Shown: positions 22,976-35,493, numbered from the stretch's first letter. The stretch: 64,000 nucleotides of DNA from Nephrocerus scutellatus (GCA_947095585.1 OX352761.1:91887833-91951832); one strand, 5' to 3'. Numbers and translations: made by a program. The notes: generated by a model not told the origin, from the sequence alone.

Positions 22976-25830
22976 TTATTGTTTTTTTTTTATAATTCGC
23001 GCACGCTTCAAGGGGTTCGCACCCTTACAATGCTCGGCTATATGCTTGGCACAGCGTGAGCGTTTAAGAATAGGTGGAGAAAAGAGGAGATGTCTACGAG
23101 CTTGTGTTTTGAATGCCTGTGGATCATAGTGATGTGGGAAGACAGAGCTTGGCAGAGCATTCCACATACGTGTTGTACGGCTGAAGAACGAATCACTGAA
23201 TTTAACTGTACGTCCGAAGATGGGCTTGAGGGTAAGCTGATGAGCATTTAGAGCGCCACGAGTATTGGGGTTGAATTCAAGGAGAGGTGGCATGCAGCTG
23301 GCTATTTCTCTTGAGCACCGCTGGTAGAAGAAGCGATAAAACAGTGACAAGCAAGAAACGTTTATGCGGTGTTCAAGCGAATCTATTGATTTCGCTATAT
23401 TTTCGTCACCGATAAGTTTTATCGCGCGGTTTTGTATTCTATCTAGCTGATGTAAAGTAGTCTTAGGCGCACTAGACCAGATATGGCAATTGTACTCAAG
23501 TTTAGGGCGAATAAAAGCCTTGTATATAGTAGCCAGATCAGAGGGAGTGAAATATTTCTTGCACCGGACACATTTCGCAGCATTGTTAGCGAAGGTAAAT
23601 ATGTGGGCATTCCAACGAAGCTTGTCGTTAACGCACATACCGAGAATTGCGAGATTTTCAGTTTCCTCGATGCAAGTGCCATTCATGGATAATGGCATGG
23701 GATTTACGATTCGCTTGGACGAAAGAACACAGCATTGGTTTTTGGAAGCGTTAAATTCTACTCGACTGATTTCTCCCCATTGCATTATGCTGTCAAGGTC
23801 AGAATTTAACGTGCTTAACATGCGTATTTGTTTGAGTTACACATGAGAAGTGGAGGGACGTTCCTCAAACTTATATGAGAAGCTGAGAGTGCTGTCGTCG
23901 GCGAAAGGGTGAATGGGATTAGAAGTCACAGCTAAGAGATCCCTAATAAAAATGAGGAGAGAGTCGGTGACAAAACAGTAAGTAATGAACTTTAGATTTG
24001 AAACCGTCCAAAACAACTTGAATTGAGCGGTCCAAAAAATAGCTTCTAATCCAATGAAGCAGTTTTTCATCGACTCCATAAGCACGCATTTAAGACAAAA
24101 AAGCTTGATGACAAACTCTGCCAAATGCCTTAGATATATCGAGTGCAACAGCTTTGCTTTCTACATATTGATGCAAAGACCGGTTCCACTGTTCGGTGAG
24201 ATATACCATCAAATCACCAGTAGAACGTTGCCCACGAAATCCATACTTCCGGTCACTAAGGATTTCGTTGGTTTCAAAATATTTCTAAAGCTGATAATTG
24301 ATCAGCGTTTCCATGACCTTGGAAAGAATGGATGTAAGTGCTATGGGTCGGTACGAAGAAGGTGAAGACGGCTCGCCTTTTTTAGGTATGTGCTGGACAA
24401 AGGCTGTTTTATAACTTCTCGGGAAGAGTCCAGAAGAATAGGATAGATGGAAAAGCTTACGCATTGGTAATGCCAGCTTGGAAGAACACCTCTTCAGAAC
24501 TAATGGGGAAATACCATCTGGCCCAGCGGATTTGTGAGTGTTGAGATCGTTTAAAACTCTAGCAACTGCACGAGTACGAATGAATATCTGTCCCATAGAG
24601 TTTTCAATACTCTGAGGTACAGGCAGCAATGCACAATCTGGAAGCGTGGAGCTAGCTACGAAATGCGCAGCAAACAGATTGACCTTATCTATAGAGCTGA
24701 CAACTGGAATGTCATTATAAATGAGCGTTGGTATTGACGACGAGACTGTATTTTTCATTCTTTTCACAAAAGACCAGAAATGTTTACTACCTTTGGGACA
24801 TTATAGAATTTTTTGCCTTAATTTTTGGTCGTAGGCGAATTTGACTCGCCGAAAATGGGCATTGCAATCATTTCTTGCTCGTTTAAACTTTGTTCGGTTT
24901 TCTTCGGTATGGTTTGCTTTGTAAAACCGCAAGCATACATCCTAGAAGCTCGAGTCATGCCATACATCTTCCTTTGATTTGATAGACTTATTCCTGAAAG
25001 GGATAAACTTTTTCATATCAATAAGAATGGTGTTTGTGATCGCATCAGCGGCGGCATCCACGTTGCTATCGCGAAACAATAGCGACTAGTTAATTCTCCC
25101 AAAGAAGTTGTTAAGGCGTTCCAACTGGCTTTCTCGTATTGCCATACTGTTTTTTTTTTTTTTTTTTTTGAGTTTTTTCTCTAACTACGTGGTTTATTAA
25201 CGAGAAATTAGCTGATACTACACAATGGTCTGACGAGCCTAGAGGCGATAATACATTGACGGAGTATTTATCAGTACGAGAGCTAAGGTACAACGTACAA
25301 GCCAAGAGTGTTTGCGGAATGATATGCAATGTCGATTTCAATAATGCAATAATGCAATAATGATTTCATGTTTTGTGCCAATTCTTAAGATTGAATTAGA
25401 CAGTGCATCAAACTCGCTCTGGGTTGAAACACTGTCTAAGTGGGGGCTTCTGTTAAGGAAACAGTAGTAGATGTTGCGCTCTTGTACCTTTACTTTGAGC
25501 CAAATGAAATTGAATTCCGGATTTGAACTTTGGCTAAATTAAGGCAAAAGCTGAAATACAACATCACTCCGGACATAGATTGCGAGTCCGCGTCGAGAGA
25601 ATAATAATGGCACCAAGCTATACCCAGGCAGATTAAATTCCGATGCATCAGAACTATCAAACACCTGAGTTTCACTCAGTGCCAGAATTGCTGGCCTGTG
25701 GACATGTACATAGCTAAACACAGAGAAAGAAGTCGCTCTCAGCCCACGTATGTTGCTGAGATCCACTCTAAAATCACACATAACTAAAAAAAACACACAA
25801 AACACAACTTACAGCTTCTTTAACTGAATT
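22976..25830 (-). pseudogene. jockey-like non-LTR retrotransposon, ORF2 broken by frameshifts
   Basis: Pieces in order on the minus strand: an endonuclease start with ILALSETQV (25805-25539), an EN end with LGSSDHCVV (25341-25111), a reverse transcriptase with KSAGPDGISPLVLKRC and PSSYRPIALTSI (24767-24285), the catalytic box PFADDSTLSF (about 23920-23890), and a long C-terminal part (23821-22976). A run of A at 22980-22990 marks the 3' end. At least four frame changes and internal stops make it inactive. A more decayed relative lies at 5380-5990. Confidence 0.88.
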
Positions 25831-25839
25831 GAGAAGAGT

Positions 25840-26925
25840 GTGTCTCAAAATGGATTATTAACACAAATTGTCGCCAGTGTTATGCCTTCACGACAAAATG
25901 AGTTAAATCACCATAAGAAACAAACACTCATAATCCGTTAATCTACAGCTAGAGTTAGATCATCAACAAACTGCCGCATGCAAAACATGCGACCGTTAGG
26001 TGCGTGTCGGACAGAGGAGGGTGATATTGATTGGGCAGTGGGCGGAGGTAGGACTGGTGATAATATGCGGGTAGTGAAGCGCCCGGGAATAGCTAGCGTT
26101 TCTTTATTTTATATTATAGAGCATTCTTTATTATCCAGTTGTGATATTAGTTGCGCATGGAACTCAACTATTGTGCTATATTATATTTCGATAATCATTC
26201 TACACGTATGGATTTTTAGCGTGCATATTAACCTTTAATCTTTGAATCACGCCAAAGTAGTATAATTTCTAACGTGCGTACATCAGTCCAACCATTTTTA
26301 GTAAGGTGTAAGTGCAATCAAGGTTAATACCTATAATTTCAGCCATCTTGTTAAAATAAAATTTTAAATAAATTTTTATTTTATTATCTATTCACAACAA
26401 TTCATTGGTTATGTAGCGGTGAATCAACGCTTAACTGAAGAGATTTATTTTTATATTAAAAATTTATTAACTGAATTATCTGAACATATATTATGCTTGT
26501 GTTGTTACTTCAGATAAGTTATGTATTTGTTTTTATTTTTTTAATTTCTTTATTTTATTTTGACATTTATCTGAAGTAAAGAATACCAACCGAACAGTTT
26601 ATTCACTTCAGTAGCTCAATTAATTGAAGAGTAACTCTATTAACTAAAATAAATAGTTGTACTCTTTAGTCCAATCAATCATGGTTGTTTGGTTTAAGCT
26701 AACGCAACAACTTCAATCATTCAATTTTTAATCCATGTGCTGAAATAGTTCGAATTTCAACACAAGTCTCTCAATCCTTGTCAACATATTCTGTGCATTA
26801 ACACGGTCAGACGATGACCTTTTTGTTGGCCACCAACAATAAAAAAATTGTCCACCATAATTCACAACCCGGCCACCATAAAATTTTTTTTTTAATAAAA
26901 ATTGTGAGGTGGTGTGTTATTAGCC
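25840..26925. other. gene-less stretch
   Basis: An open frame at 25978-26238 has no recognised domain. A segment at 26064-26090 (TAGTGAAGCGCCCGGGAATAG) resembles one at 62909-62930, pointing to an unidentified dispersed repeat. Confidence 0.45.
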
Positions 26926-26927
26926 GT

Positions 26928-27066
26928 ATTTTTTTTGCCGAGGAATAAGGAATTACAACAACAATTGCACTGTCGAATTCCTTCTTTGGAATTTGAAAAC
27001 CTGCTGTTTGGCTGGTTTTGACATTCGAATTCCTTATTCGGATTCCAAATAAAATACGCTTATTAT
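26928..27066 (+). repeat. MITE-like foldback element
   Basis: Inverted ends GCCGTATTTT and AAAATACGC, with inner GGAATAAGGAATTAC paired to GAATTCCTTATTCGG. The core CAACAACAATTGCACTGTCG is as in 14205-14345. Flanking TTA on both sides is a possible 3-bp target duplication. Confidence 0.7.
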
Positions 27067-27069
27067 TGC

Positions 27070-27670
27070 TCAAACGATTGCTATATTGCTTTCAACAAAA
27101 TGAGTTAGGTATTTTTTGTGGTTAACGGCTGATCAAAGCAACAGCAAAAACTAACCAAATCAATTGGTCTATTTTTTGTTTCATGTGTTTGCCAACTTAT
27201 CCATATATAAATTTTAAAAGTCGACTCTGGTGTAGGGAATTATAACTAAAAATTTGGTTAAATATTTCTTAACCAAAAAATTTTTTTTTGTTTACGCTAA
27301 ACCTTTTCTGGTCTATACAATATTTTTGTTGCTGTAATTTTTATTTTTTTGTTGAAAGCGATATAGTAGGTGTTGGCACATCTTGAATATATTGTTGTTG
27401 TACACTTTTATGAATTTTTAACAATTTTCATGCTGCGCGAACATGTTCATCGTTGGATTTCAATTTTTGTTTTTTCTTTTGCTCGAGTGAGAACGTATTT
27501 AAGGTTCATAAAATAGTACGAGATAGAATACGATAAAGAATACAGGTTTTGTAATTTTCATATTGCAGACAAGAAAAGTTACCGGCGTCGTTTTGCTGTT
27601 GATATAAAGTGGTTTAATTATTTTAAGATAAATTATTAATTATTTTAGTTAAAAATATATTCACTTCATA
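27070..27670. other. region upstream of Fkbp39
   Basis: It should contain the Fkbp39 promoter and 5' UTR. No TATA box or other core element could be placed with confidence. Confidence 0.4.
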
Positions 27671-29157
27671 ATGTTTTGGGGTAAGCTTTTTTGTTGCAAA
27701 TTTGTATATTTAAATTAAACTTTAATCGTAAGAATTTCTCTTATGAATTAACTACAACCACGTGTTTTTGTTCGCCGCACCTAATGTTAAAAAACGTGAT
27801 TTTTTGCTACTTCAATCACACTTTATAATTCTTTGTTAATTTTGCGTAACAATAAATTCTTTTATTCAAAATTTGGCCAACTTTGCTATGCACACATGTG
27901 TATCTCCGATAACAGAATTTACATAAAAAATTTAAATTTTTGTGGGTTGTGTTTTTTAATATTTTATAACTACCAGACTAGTATTCATTTGAAACGAAAG
28001 TAAACCAAAAGCCGGTTAACTTTATAATCTTATTTTTTGCAGGACTAATTTTGAAAGCAAACCGCAAATACACCCAAACCACAAGCAAGTCATTCCACAT
28101 TTCTCAGGCTGCTTTAGACTCGTCCACTTCCAATGGTTCCATTCAGATATTTCTAACTTATGAGAATCAAAAATATTTAATTTGCACATTGTGTAAAGAT
28201 ACATGTGAGCAAGTATCACTCGATTTAAACTTTGCTGCAGGCGATGATATATCTTTTCAGAGTCAAGGTTTGTATTAAACAAAAGACGGCGAAACAAATA
28301 AATTTTTTTTTTAAATGTGTACACGAAATTTGTTTTTTGCTTGCATAGGCAACGGTTGTGTACATTTGTCCGGTTATTTGACTGATTTACATGATCCCAT
28401 GGACTATGAGGAATCAGAAGAGGAATCTGAAGTTGAAGAAGCAGACTTGAGAGCGGAATTGAACAAAAAGTCGAAGAAAAAAAATAGAGATAGTAAACCT
28501 GAAAAGACAGCTGCTAAAGCAAACAGCACAGCTGTAGCTGCTGAAGATGACGAAAGCGAGGATGATAGCGATTTGAATGGGGAATTAGGTGAAGGTGAAG
28601 ATGATGATGATGCCGAGGCTGAGTCAGATGATGAAGAGGAAGAAGACAATGAAGAAGAGGATGATAGCGAAGATGAGGAAGTACATCCTCCGAAAGGAAA
28701 AAAGCCAAAACTGGATAAACCAAAACAAAATGGCGCTACGGAACAGAAGGATGCTGGGAAAAAAGATAAAAAGGAAAAGAAGGAAGGTAATGCTCAGCAA
28801 AGGCAAGCTGCCGGTGGTGAAAGGACAATCACAGGGGGGGTTAAAATTGAAGAAATCCGTGTTGGAAATGGTCCAGAAGCAAAATCGGGAAAGAAAGCTC
28901 AAGTCTACTATGAAGGTCGTCTTAAATCAACCAACAAAGTTTTTGACAGCATGAAACAGGGTTCTGGTTTTAAATTTGGAGTTGGACGTGGAGAAGTAAT
29001 AAAAGCTTGGGACGTTGGAGTTGTTGGCATGAAAGTTGGGGGAAAGCGACGCATAACTTGTCCTCCACACATGGCATATGGCGCCCGTGGAGCACCACCA
29101 CAAATTCCTCCAAACAGCACATTGGTTTTTGAAGTTGAACTTAAGGGTGTAAACTAA
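27671..29157 (+). CDS. Fkbp39: 39-kDa FK506-binding nuclear protein (nucleoplasmin-like peptidyl-prolyl isomerase)
   Basis: Exons 27671-27680, 28043-28267 and 28349-29157 join in phase 1 at GT-AG sites to give 347 residues and a TAA stop. The start is chosen because MFWG joined to exon 2 (LILKANRKYTQT) matches the known N-terminus of insect FKBP39; exon 1 has only 10 coding bases. Residues 1-93 form the nucleoplasmin-like domain. Two acidic runs follow (about 97-115 and 145-192), then a Lys-rich stretch with a nuclear-localisation-like PPKGKKPKLDK. The FKBP domain occupies about the last 108 residues: VYYEGRL, FD, EVIKAWDVG, PPHMAYGARGAPP and a VFEVEL end. The active-site aromatics are retained (Tyr of VYYEG, Trp of KAWDVG, Tyr of MAYG), so isomerase activity and FK506 binding are likely. 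The family acts in the nucleus as a histone chaperone/prolyl isomerase. A probable AATAAA poly(A) signal lies about 80 bp after the stop. The gene is convergent with mRpL9, 245 bp away. Confidence 0.96.
27885..27955 (-). repeat. dispersed-element fragment in Fkbp39 intron 1
   Basis: CACACATGTGTATCTCCGAT and TTTTTGTGGGTTGTGTTTTT are the monomer and terminal blocks of the dispersed 123-bp-repeat family in reverse. It lies inside the intron 27681-28042. Confidence 0.6.
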
Positions 29158-29402
29158 TGTACAAATCATTTTAAAAATTGTTTTTTCCCACTTATGAATA
29201 CTTTTTTTTAACATTAACAAACTATTAATTAAAAAATAAACAAAAACGATAAATTTCTGATTTCATTAAGGTTGTAATTAGGTTTTCTTTTGCAATCGAA
29301 ATCTAATTGTAAAAAGAGCTCGCAAAGTATGAACTGTCATAGAATATTTGACTAAAACAATTCCTAATTAGATTTTCACTTCTGTATACATTTAAACATA
29401 TT

Positions 29403-30285
29403 TTACAGTTTATTTTCTTCTTGTTTGACTTCCTGAATTTGTAAGCCGAACAACGGTTCTGATGGTTGCTTCCAATGTTCTAAAACGTATGGCAAACGTT
29501 CACTAGGATCTGTACTCCAGTGATGTATTCTACATTTCAGACGGGCCTGCTCTAAATTGTTTACTGTAATTGTAACCTGAAATTCCTTATTTTCTTTATT
29601 AAGATCGGGACCTTCAATTCTTTCATTTGGTAATTTGATGCATTCTTCTTTACAATGGTAGCCAGCTTTACGCAGAGATGCTTTGATGTGCCATGGCTCT
29701 ATAACCCATGGATGGTCCTTGTTCATTACAACAGCAAGTGTCAAGCCCTCTAGCATATTAACAGTCTTTAAATAAAACAAAAGAACAATCAATACAAGTC
29801 CACTCGTTTTGATGCTGTAAAGTTACCCTTTGAGCGTACGGAGAACTGTGCAATACTTTGGTTTGTTCTTCCTTGGTCTTGGCATACTTGGCTATATTCT
29901 CTTCTGTCTTATATGCCGCTAAACCGGGCAAAAGTAATTTATTATAGACAAAATTTGGTTTCATTGATACAATATCTCCTTTATCGCCAACACCTTCCAC
30001 AAAGCTTTTTAAAACAACCTCCATGTTGGGGCGTTTTGTAACTAGAGTATCCTCTACCAGCTCGTAAATAAAGTGTTTTGCTCTCATTTTTTTTGGTTTG
30101 GCGTTGACTTTGTGTAACAAGGGATCATACTTTCGCTTCAGTATGAAAGTTGTCTATATGAAAAGATTAACAAACCAGATTATTTTGTAGAATATATACC
30201 GTCAAAAACTTACTCGAACGTGCTCCTGAAAAGAAGGGAACACTTTTAAAAAATTTAGTTTTGAAAAACTGATATTCTTAAACAT
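29403..30285 (-). CDS. mRpL9: mitochondrial large-subunit ribosomal protein bL9m
   Basis: Three exons on the minus strand, 30285-30214, 30153-29827 and 29765-29403, join in phase 0 at GT-AG sites to encode 253 residues. The ATG at 30285 opens MFKNISFSKLNFLK, a basic, acid-free stretch suited to a mitochondrial presequence, and runs without a stop into EHVR and then exon 2 (TTFILKRKYDPLLHK). The bL9 signature spans about residues 67-115 (NMEVVLKSFVEGVGDKGD, then KLLLPGLAAY). The C-terminal half (TVNMLEGLTLAVVMNKD to WSTDPSERLPYVLEHWK) is the metazoan mitochondrial extension. Role: structural protein of the mitoribosome large subunit in the matrix. The gene is convergent with Fkbp39 and both ends look complete. 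I see no clear AATAAA in the short shared 3' interval on this strand. Confidence 0.95.
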
Positions 30286-30289
30286 TTTT

Positions 30290-30680
30290 AGTAAAATTGT
30301 TAAATAGAAATATAAATCGGTACATAACCTATTCATACATTTACTACAATTTTATGTTGAATTCGAAATAACCAAAAAGATCAATTTGTGAATAACATAT
30401 GTGGTTATTATTTCCGTTCTTTTCTATCGGATTGATCTGAGTACTAAAAATGTTTGAGTACTAATTTGTAGATGTGATCTTTTAGTAGTATGATAATGAT
30501 GTTTATCGGAAACATAGATTAGCTCAAAATTATGTTTTAATATGTGTTATTCTCGCTTTTGTAGAATAAGGAGTTGTTTAATTTTATCCCTAGTGGATAA
30601 GCCACCCCACATCACGTTAAGATATGTAAAATGTGAATGAATATACGAAAAGTAGATCATGGTCATGGTTTTTGTTTTAC
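30290..30680. other. region upstream of mRpL9
   Basis: It should contain the mRpL9 promoter on the minus strand. Nothing specific is recognised. Confidence 0.4.
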
Positions 30681-30688
30681 AGATATTT

Positions 30689-31610
30689 TTAATTTTTTTT
30701 AATTGTGAAAATATATGGGACTATTTTCGATGCAATTAACTCGATATGGCTATCCCATTTTAGTTTTGAATCTATAATTAACCTTAAAAATTTATATGTT
30801 TGTACTCTTTCGATATTTCTATTTTCATAAGTGATTTTTAATTTCTCTAACTCTGATTTTTCTTTTTTATTGTTTTGGAATAATATGTATTTAGTTTTAT
30901 CTACGTTGAGAGCTAAACGATTTTCACGGAGTCTTTGGCATATAAGTTCCATATCATGTTGCATGTCTAAGAATATTTGCTTATGATCGTTGTTTTAATA
31001 TTTAAGCACCGTATCGTCAGCATATAGTTGGATTAAACCTCGTAGTTCCAGTTTTGATATGTCATTGATAAAAATAATGAATAACAATGGTCCTATTATG
31101 GATCCCTGAGGTACTCCACTTTTAATATTTAGTGCTACTTGAGTTACCCATTATGACTTTTTGTGTTCTATCAGTTAAATATGATATAAATAATTTTATT
31201 TGAGTATGGATTAAATCTAATTTAATAAATAAAAGTTGATGATCAACCATATCAAATGCCTTACGAAAATCTAAAAATATACAGGCTACATAATATTTTT
31301 TATCTATTGACTTACTTATCAAATCTATAAGATCTATACAAGCCGCAGTGGTATTACAATTCTTTATAACTCCATATTGGCATTTGTCAATAATATATTT
31401 GATTTCTAGAAATTGGAGAAGCCGTTTGAAAAAAGCTTTTTCTACTATCTTTGATAAATAACTCAATACTGAGATCGGTCTATAGTTACTTATTGGCAGT
31501 TTATTTTCATCCTTAAATATAGTTGTGACACTAGCTTGCTTCAATGAAGATGGGAATTCTTCGTTAGCCAGAATTTTACGCTCTTTAAAAATAATTTTGA
31601 TACATGAACT
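30689..31610 (-). pseudogene. non-LTR retrotransposon reverse-transcriptase fragment
   Basis: On the minus strand: NYRPISVLSYLSKIVEKAF, CQYGVIKN, FLDFRKAFDMVDHQLL (31544-31122), a frame change, [11 protein letters not shown], a YADD-type catalytic box (about 31030-31010) and NVDKTKYILF (30964-30689). These are reverse-transcriptase blocks in the right order. The N-terminal endonuclease and C-terminus are missing and at least two frameshifts are present. It differs from the 22976-25830 LINE. Confidence 0.85.
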
Positions 31611-32070
31611 TTTAATAATTTACTAACTCTTCTAAAATCGAGAAAAATATCTTATTAATATTTTTTATTTAATAAACCCTGATACACAAGGTGCACAGAT
31701 TAATCCAACAAATTAGGTTAAAAGAAAAAGAAATCATAATCTTGGAGAAGCCGTTTGAAAAAAGCTTTTTCTACTATCTTTGATAAATAACTCAATACTG
31801 AGATCGGTCTATAGTTACTTATTGGCAGTTTATTTTCATCCTTAAATATAGTTGTGACACTAGCTTGCTTCAATGAAGATGGGAATTCTTCGTTAGCCAG
31901 AATTTTACGCTCTTTAAAAATAATTTTGATACATGAACTTTTAATAATTTACTAACTCTTCTAAAATCGAGAAAAATATCTTATTAATATTTTTTATTTA
32001 ATAAACCCTGATACACAAGGTGCACAGATTAATCCAACAAATTAGGTTAAAAGAAAAAGAAATCATAATC
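31413..32070. repeat. 329-bp exact tandem duplication
   Basis: 31413-31741 and 31742-32070 read identically by eye. The unit covers the broken 5' edge of the LINE fragment plus AT-rich flank, so the duplication followed the LINE insertion and truncation. Confidence 0.92.
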
Positions 32071-32182
32071 TCGATAATTATTATTATTATAACAGCTTTA
32101 TTCATCCAATTAATAATAGTGTATAAACATTATAATTCAGTATAGTTAGTTTTAACTTAAGTTTAATTTGTATTAATTCTAA

Positions 32183-32751
32183 GGCCCGATTTTATGAACG
32201 ACGATAGATAAAATACAATTTTTTTTTCATAGAATCGACGATAGATTATAAAAATTCGTAATTCGTTTTATTGTTAGTTATATACAGTTATACCGCATTT
32301 TTTTGTAAGGGTGGTAACAGTTTTTTGACGTTTACACTTATATTATATAGTTTATACTGACTTTTTATGTTGTGTGTATGATTAAAAATTTCGATATCAA
32401 TAAATTTTTATATTTTTTAACTATTTTGTACTTACTAATACTCATTTTTCTTTTTTTTTATTCCATTTTCAATTAATTTAAATTAATTTAATTTATTAAA
32501 TTATGTTCAATTGATCTCTTCTCAATTCTAAATTCTCACTAATAAATATAATGTTTAAATTTTAAAACGTCAAAATATATAATAACAACGACACCTTATT
32601 TTACCCTCTGATTTACCTACAAAAATCAGCAGATAAAACAGAGAGTAGAAAAAAATCCTCGGATTAATTTTCTCATTTATCGTCGTTCATAAAATGCAAA
32701 CGACGATTAATCCTCGGATTAATCATTTACTCGCGTTCATAAAATCGGGCC
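32183..32751. mobile_element. PIF/Harbinger-like non-autonomous element (569 bp)
   Basis: Perfect 18-bp terminal inverted repeats GGCCCGATTTTATGAACG are flanked by TAA on both sides (32180-32182 and 32752-32754). A GG...CC terminus with a 3-bp TAA duplication is the Harbinger pattern. The interior is AT-rich and non-coding. A diverged copy lies inverted at 35494-36010. Confidence 0.85.
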
Positions 32752-32759
32752 TAAATATG

Positions 32760-33420
32760 GTAACATTGAAAAATATACTTACGAAAGTATATTTTTATGG
32801 TAACATTTGGTGATTTTGCTGTTTTCTCTCTTCACACAGCCTTTCTGCTTGTAGATAATTTGTCATTTAGCCGGTTCGCAGTGATGTGTAGAAAATTGTG
32901 TTGCGCACACTACTCACTACTTCGTGATAATGATCGTATAAGTCGAAGAAATAAATAATGAGGTTGGAAATGATGTGAATACGGATTTTCTTATTTCGTT
33001 CATCATTACTGATAATGACATGCTATTGAACGCATGTGGTTTGACTTTTAATGAAGGCATAAAAAATGTAATCAACTCTTCCAATTATTCTCCATCCACT
33101 CGAAAATAATTGTTGATCATTTGCGGGTCGTTCAATTCCATTACCTGCAAAAAAACTCCTGATGCTTCACACACACAAGACTAAAAAGAAGAAAATAATT
33201 ATTCGACATACAAATGATTTCTTGAGACTGAATGTGGATCCACGCGTGTATTTGATTTTGGAACGATATATCGCAGTCTTCTATGAATATTTGTAAATAC
33301 TTCTGCGTCAGGAATGCGACGCGTTGGGTATCTGCGTTAATATTCATTGCGAGCTCGTGATGCATTACCGTCGCAAAATCCGTAAAAAATGGATATCAAC
33401 GTACTCCTCACCTGAAAACT
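32760..33420. other. gene-less stretch
   Basis: A short run near 32950-33100 reads EVGNDVNTDFLISF-like, but it is interrupted and unrecognised. No supported gene. Confidence 0.4.
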
Positions 33421-33427
33421 CTGCCAT

Positions 33428-33578
33428 CATTAAGACAAAAGACACTGCTTACTCAATAAAAGACACTGCTTACTCAACAAAAGACACTGCTTAATCAAAG
33501 ACACTGCTTACTCAAAAAAGACACTGCTTAATCAAAGACACCGCTTAATCAACAAAAGACACTGCTTACTCAAAGAAT
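33428..33578 (+). repeat. minisatellite, about seven 18-23-bp units
   Basis: The unit AAAGACACTGCTTACTCAA repeats with variants (TTAATC for TTACTC; AAA, CAAA or AATAAA spacers), giving uneven spacing. Confidence 0.92.
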
Positions 33579-33584
33579 AATCGC

Positions 33585-35490
33585 CACATAAGAGTACCAA
33601 AGCAGAGGCAGTAACCGTACACAAATATCAAATACGAGTATTTTCCGTTAGCCAGATGCATCACGCCAGTGTCCAACGGTTTCATCTGGTGTTTTTTTTT
33701 TTGTTTTTTTTTTCTCTCGGGTTTTCAGGTCATCTTAAACGAATACTACCCTATATTCAATCACAAGGAGATCATTTTGAGCATATTTTATAACTACAAG
33801 TAGTAAATTTACCTAATAAAATATTTAAAATTAAAATGTTAATTTTTTCATCATATATTCAAACCTTTATACCGCAATAAATCGTGTCTCGAGCCAAACT
33901 TTGTATTTCAAGTTGAGGAGAATATCAAGGCGAATTAAAATGAGTTTAAAAAAATAAAAAATTATACTGGTTTTTTTTGAGAAAATTTGAATTTTATAAA
34001 AAAAATGATTTTTTTTTATTTTAAAGCGAATGTAGATGCAAGATAAGCAATTAGATCTTAAATTATCCTATACAATTACCAGTTAAATTAGACTCAGTTG
34101 GTTGCTCTCGAAAACAGAAGTTACAGTTCTTTGGAAGTTACAGTTTAATATATTTGTGTATTTTTTTCTGAACAACATTTTTTAAACACCCTGCATCTCA
34201 AAGGATATCAAAAATTGACCCCCCCCCCATACGATTTTTTTCACAGAATGAACCAAGGAATCACCCCAAACCCGAACACCCTGTATATAATAGTAGTATA
34301 GTTTCCTACTTTATTTGGAAATAAAAAATATTTTATTTACCCGGTGTTTTGGAAAACTAAATTTTTTGAAAAAAAATTAAAATAAAGCAAATAAAAATTA
34401 CGACAAAATTTTCTGGTGAAACTACTTCCACGATGCAGTTGCTTATGCGATCCACCCGTGAGTAGTGCATGAAATTTTGTCTGGTACGTTAACCTTGAAA
34501 ATAGACTAGAATACAATTCTGCTGTTTAGCTGAACTGACGTGTTTATTTTTTATTATTATTAATTGTGCACTGGTACCTTGAGTTCTATTGTTCATCCCA
34601 AATGATTTTCCAAATTATGTGAATGCTTAGTTCTGTTATAAATGCCGTTATATCCACCAATTCCATTGGTTTGGCATTCGTTCTATATTTGTTTTATTAT
34701 TTCCGGGTGAGGGCTTCACATGTGACAAGTATGTTTTCTAATGTTTCTTTGGCTTTATAATGAATTTCGCACTGACGCATTTATTCAAACATTTATTTTT
34801 TAAAGTGATTATTTATTGGTAGAGATACGCATATGGTATGGTTATATTAAAATGCGGATCTTATCAGGTATTACTGATACAATATTTTTTTATAAAAGCT
34901 TATATCGTTTTTTTTTGCATTTATTTGTTTGATTTTACATCAGAAATTATGGAAAACATTCGAAAACTTCGGAATTAAATTTATTTAATTTATTTAAACA
35001 TATTTAATATAATCTCTAACTTATTTTATATTTTACTCTTTTATTAGAGGGAAAATATTTTGATGTTGCAAGTAAAATGGTAGACTGATAAAGGATAAAG
35101 ATAACGACTGGCTAAAAATGGAGACGGAACTACGATACTCGGTTTTCGTTATCATCACATGCAGCACCGTATAAATAATTATTTAAAAAATCCGTTGATA
35201 GTTTCAAATTTAGCTTTATGTTTCGCGTTTCGTTTAGAACTTTCTTAACCGATACTATAACTGTGCTGCTGTTGCCAATACATGAGACACGAAATGGAAG
35301 GAGCTATTAGTTTGAAGTATTTGGCTATGACTGTTCTTTGTCTTGTCTTGTTTGATAAATGACAAAATGACTAACGTAAAAAAAATTGATGCGGTGCTCG
35401 GTAAGAAAAAGGAAAAAAAAAACAATCGGAGCATGTCGCGCTGCGCTCGGTTGTATCTGCCTTATGTTGTTTATTCCTAATTTTTGATAT
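33585..35490. other. AT-rich gene-less stretch
   Basis: No coding exon or identified repeat. A poly(T) tract is present at about 33692-33711 and a C-run near 34220. Confidence 0.5.
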
Positions 35491-35493
35491 TAT

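Noticed and set aside
28404..28902. Antisense and alternate-frame ORFs over Fkbp39 exon 3
   Set aside because: They are shadows of the acidic GAA/GAT-rich and Lys-rich coding tract.
30214..30225. A 12-nt microexon (EHVR) in mRpL9
   Set aside because: The CAG before it looks like an acceptor, but the upstream sequence is in frame and open to an ATG at 30285 with presequence character, so a single first exon is simpler.
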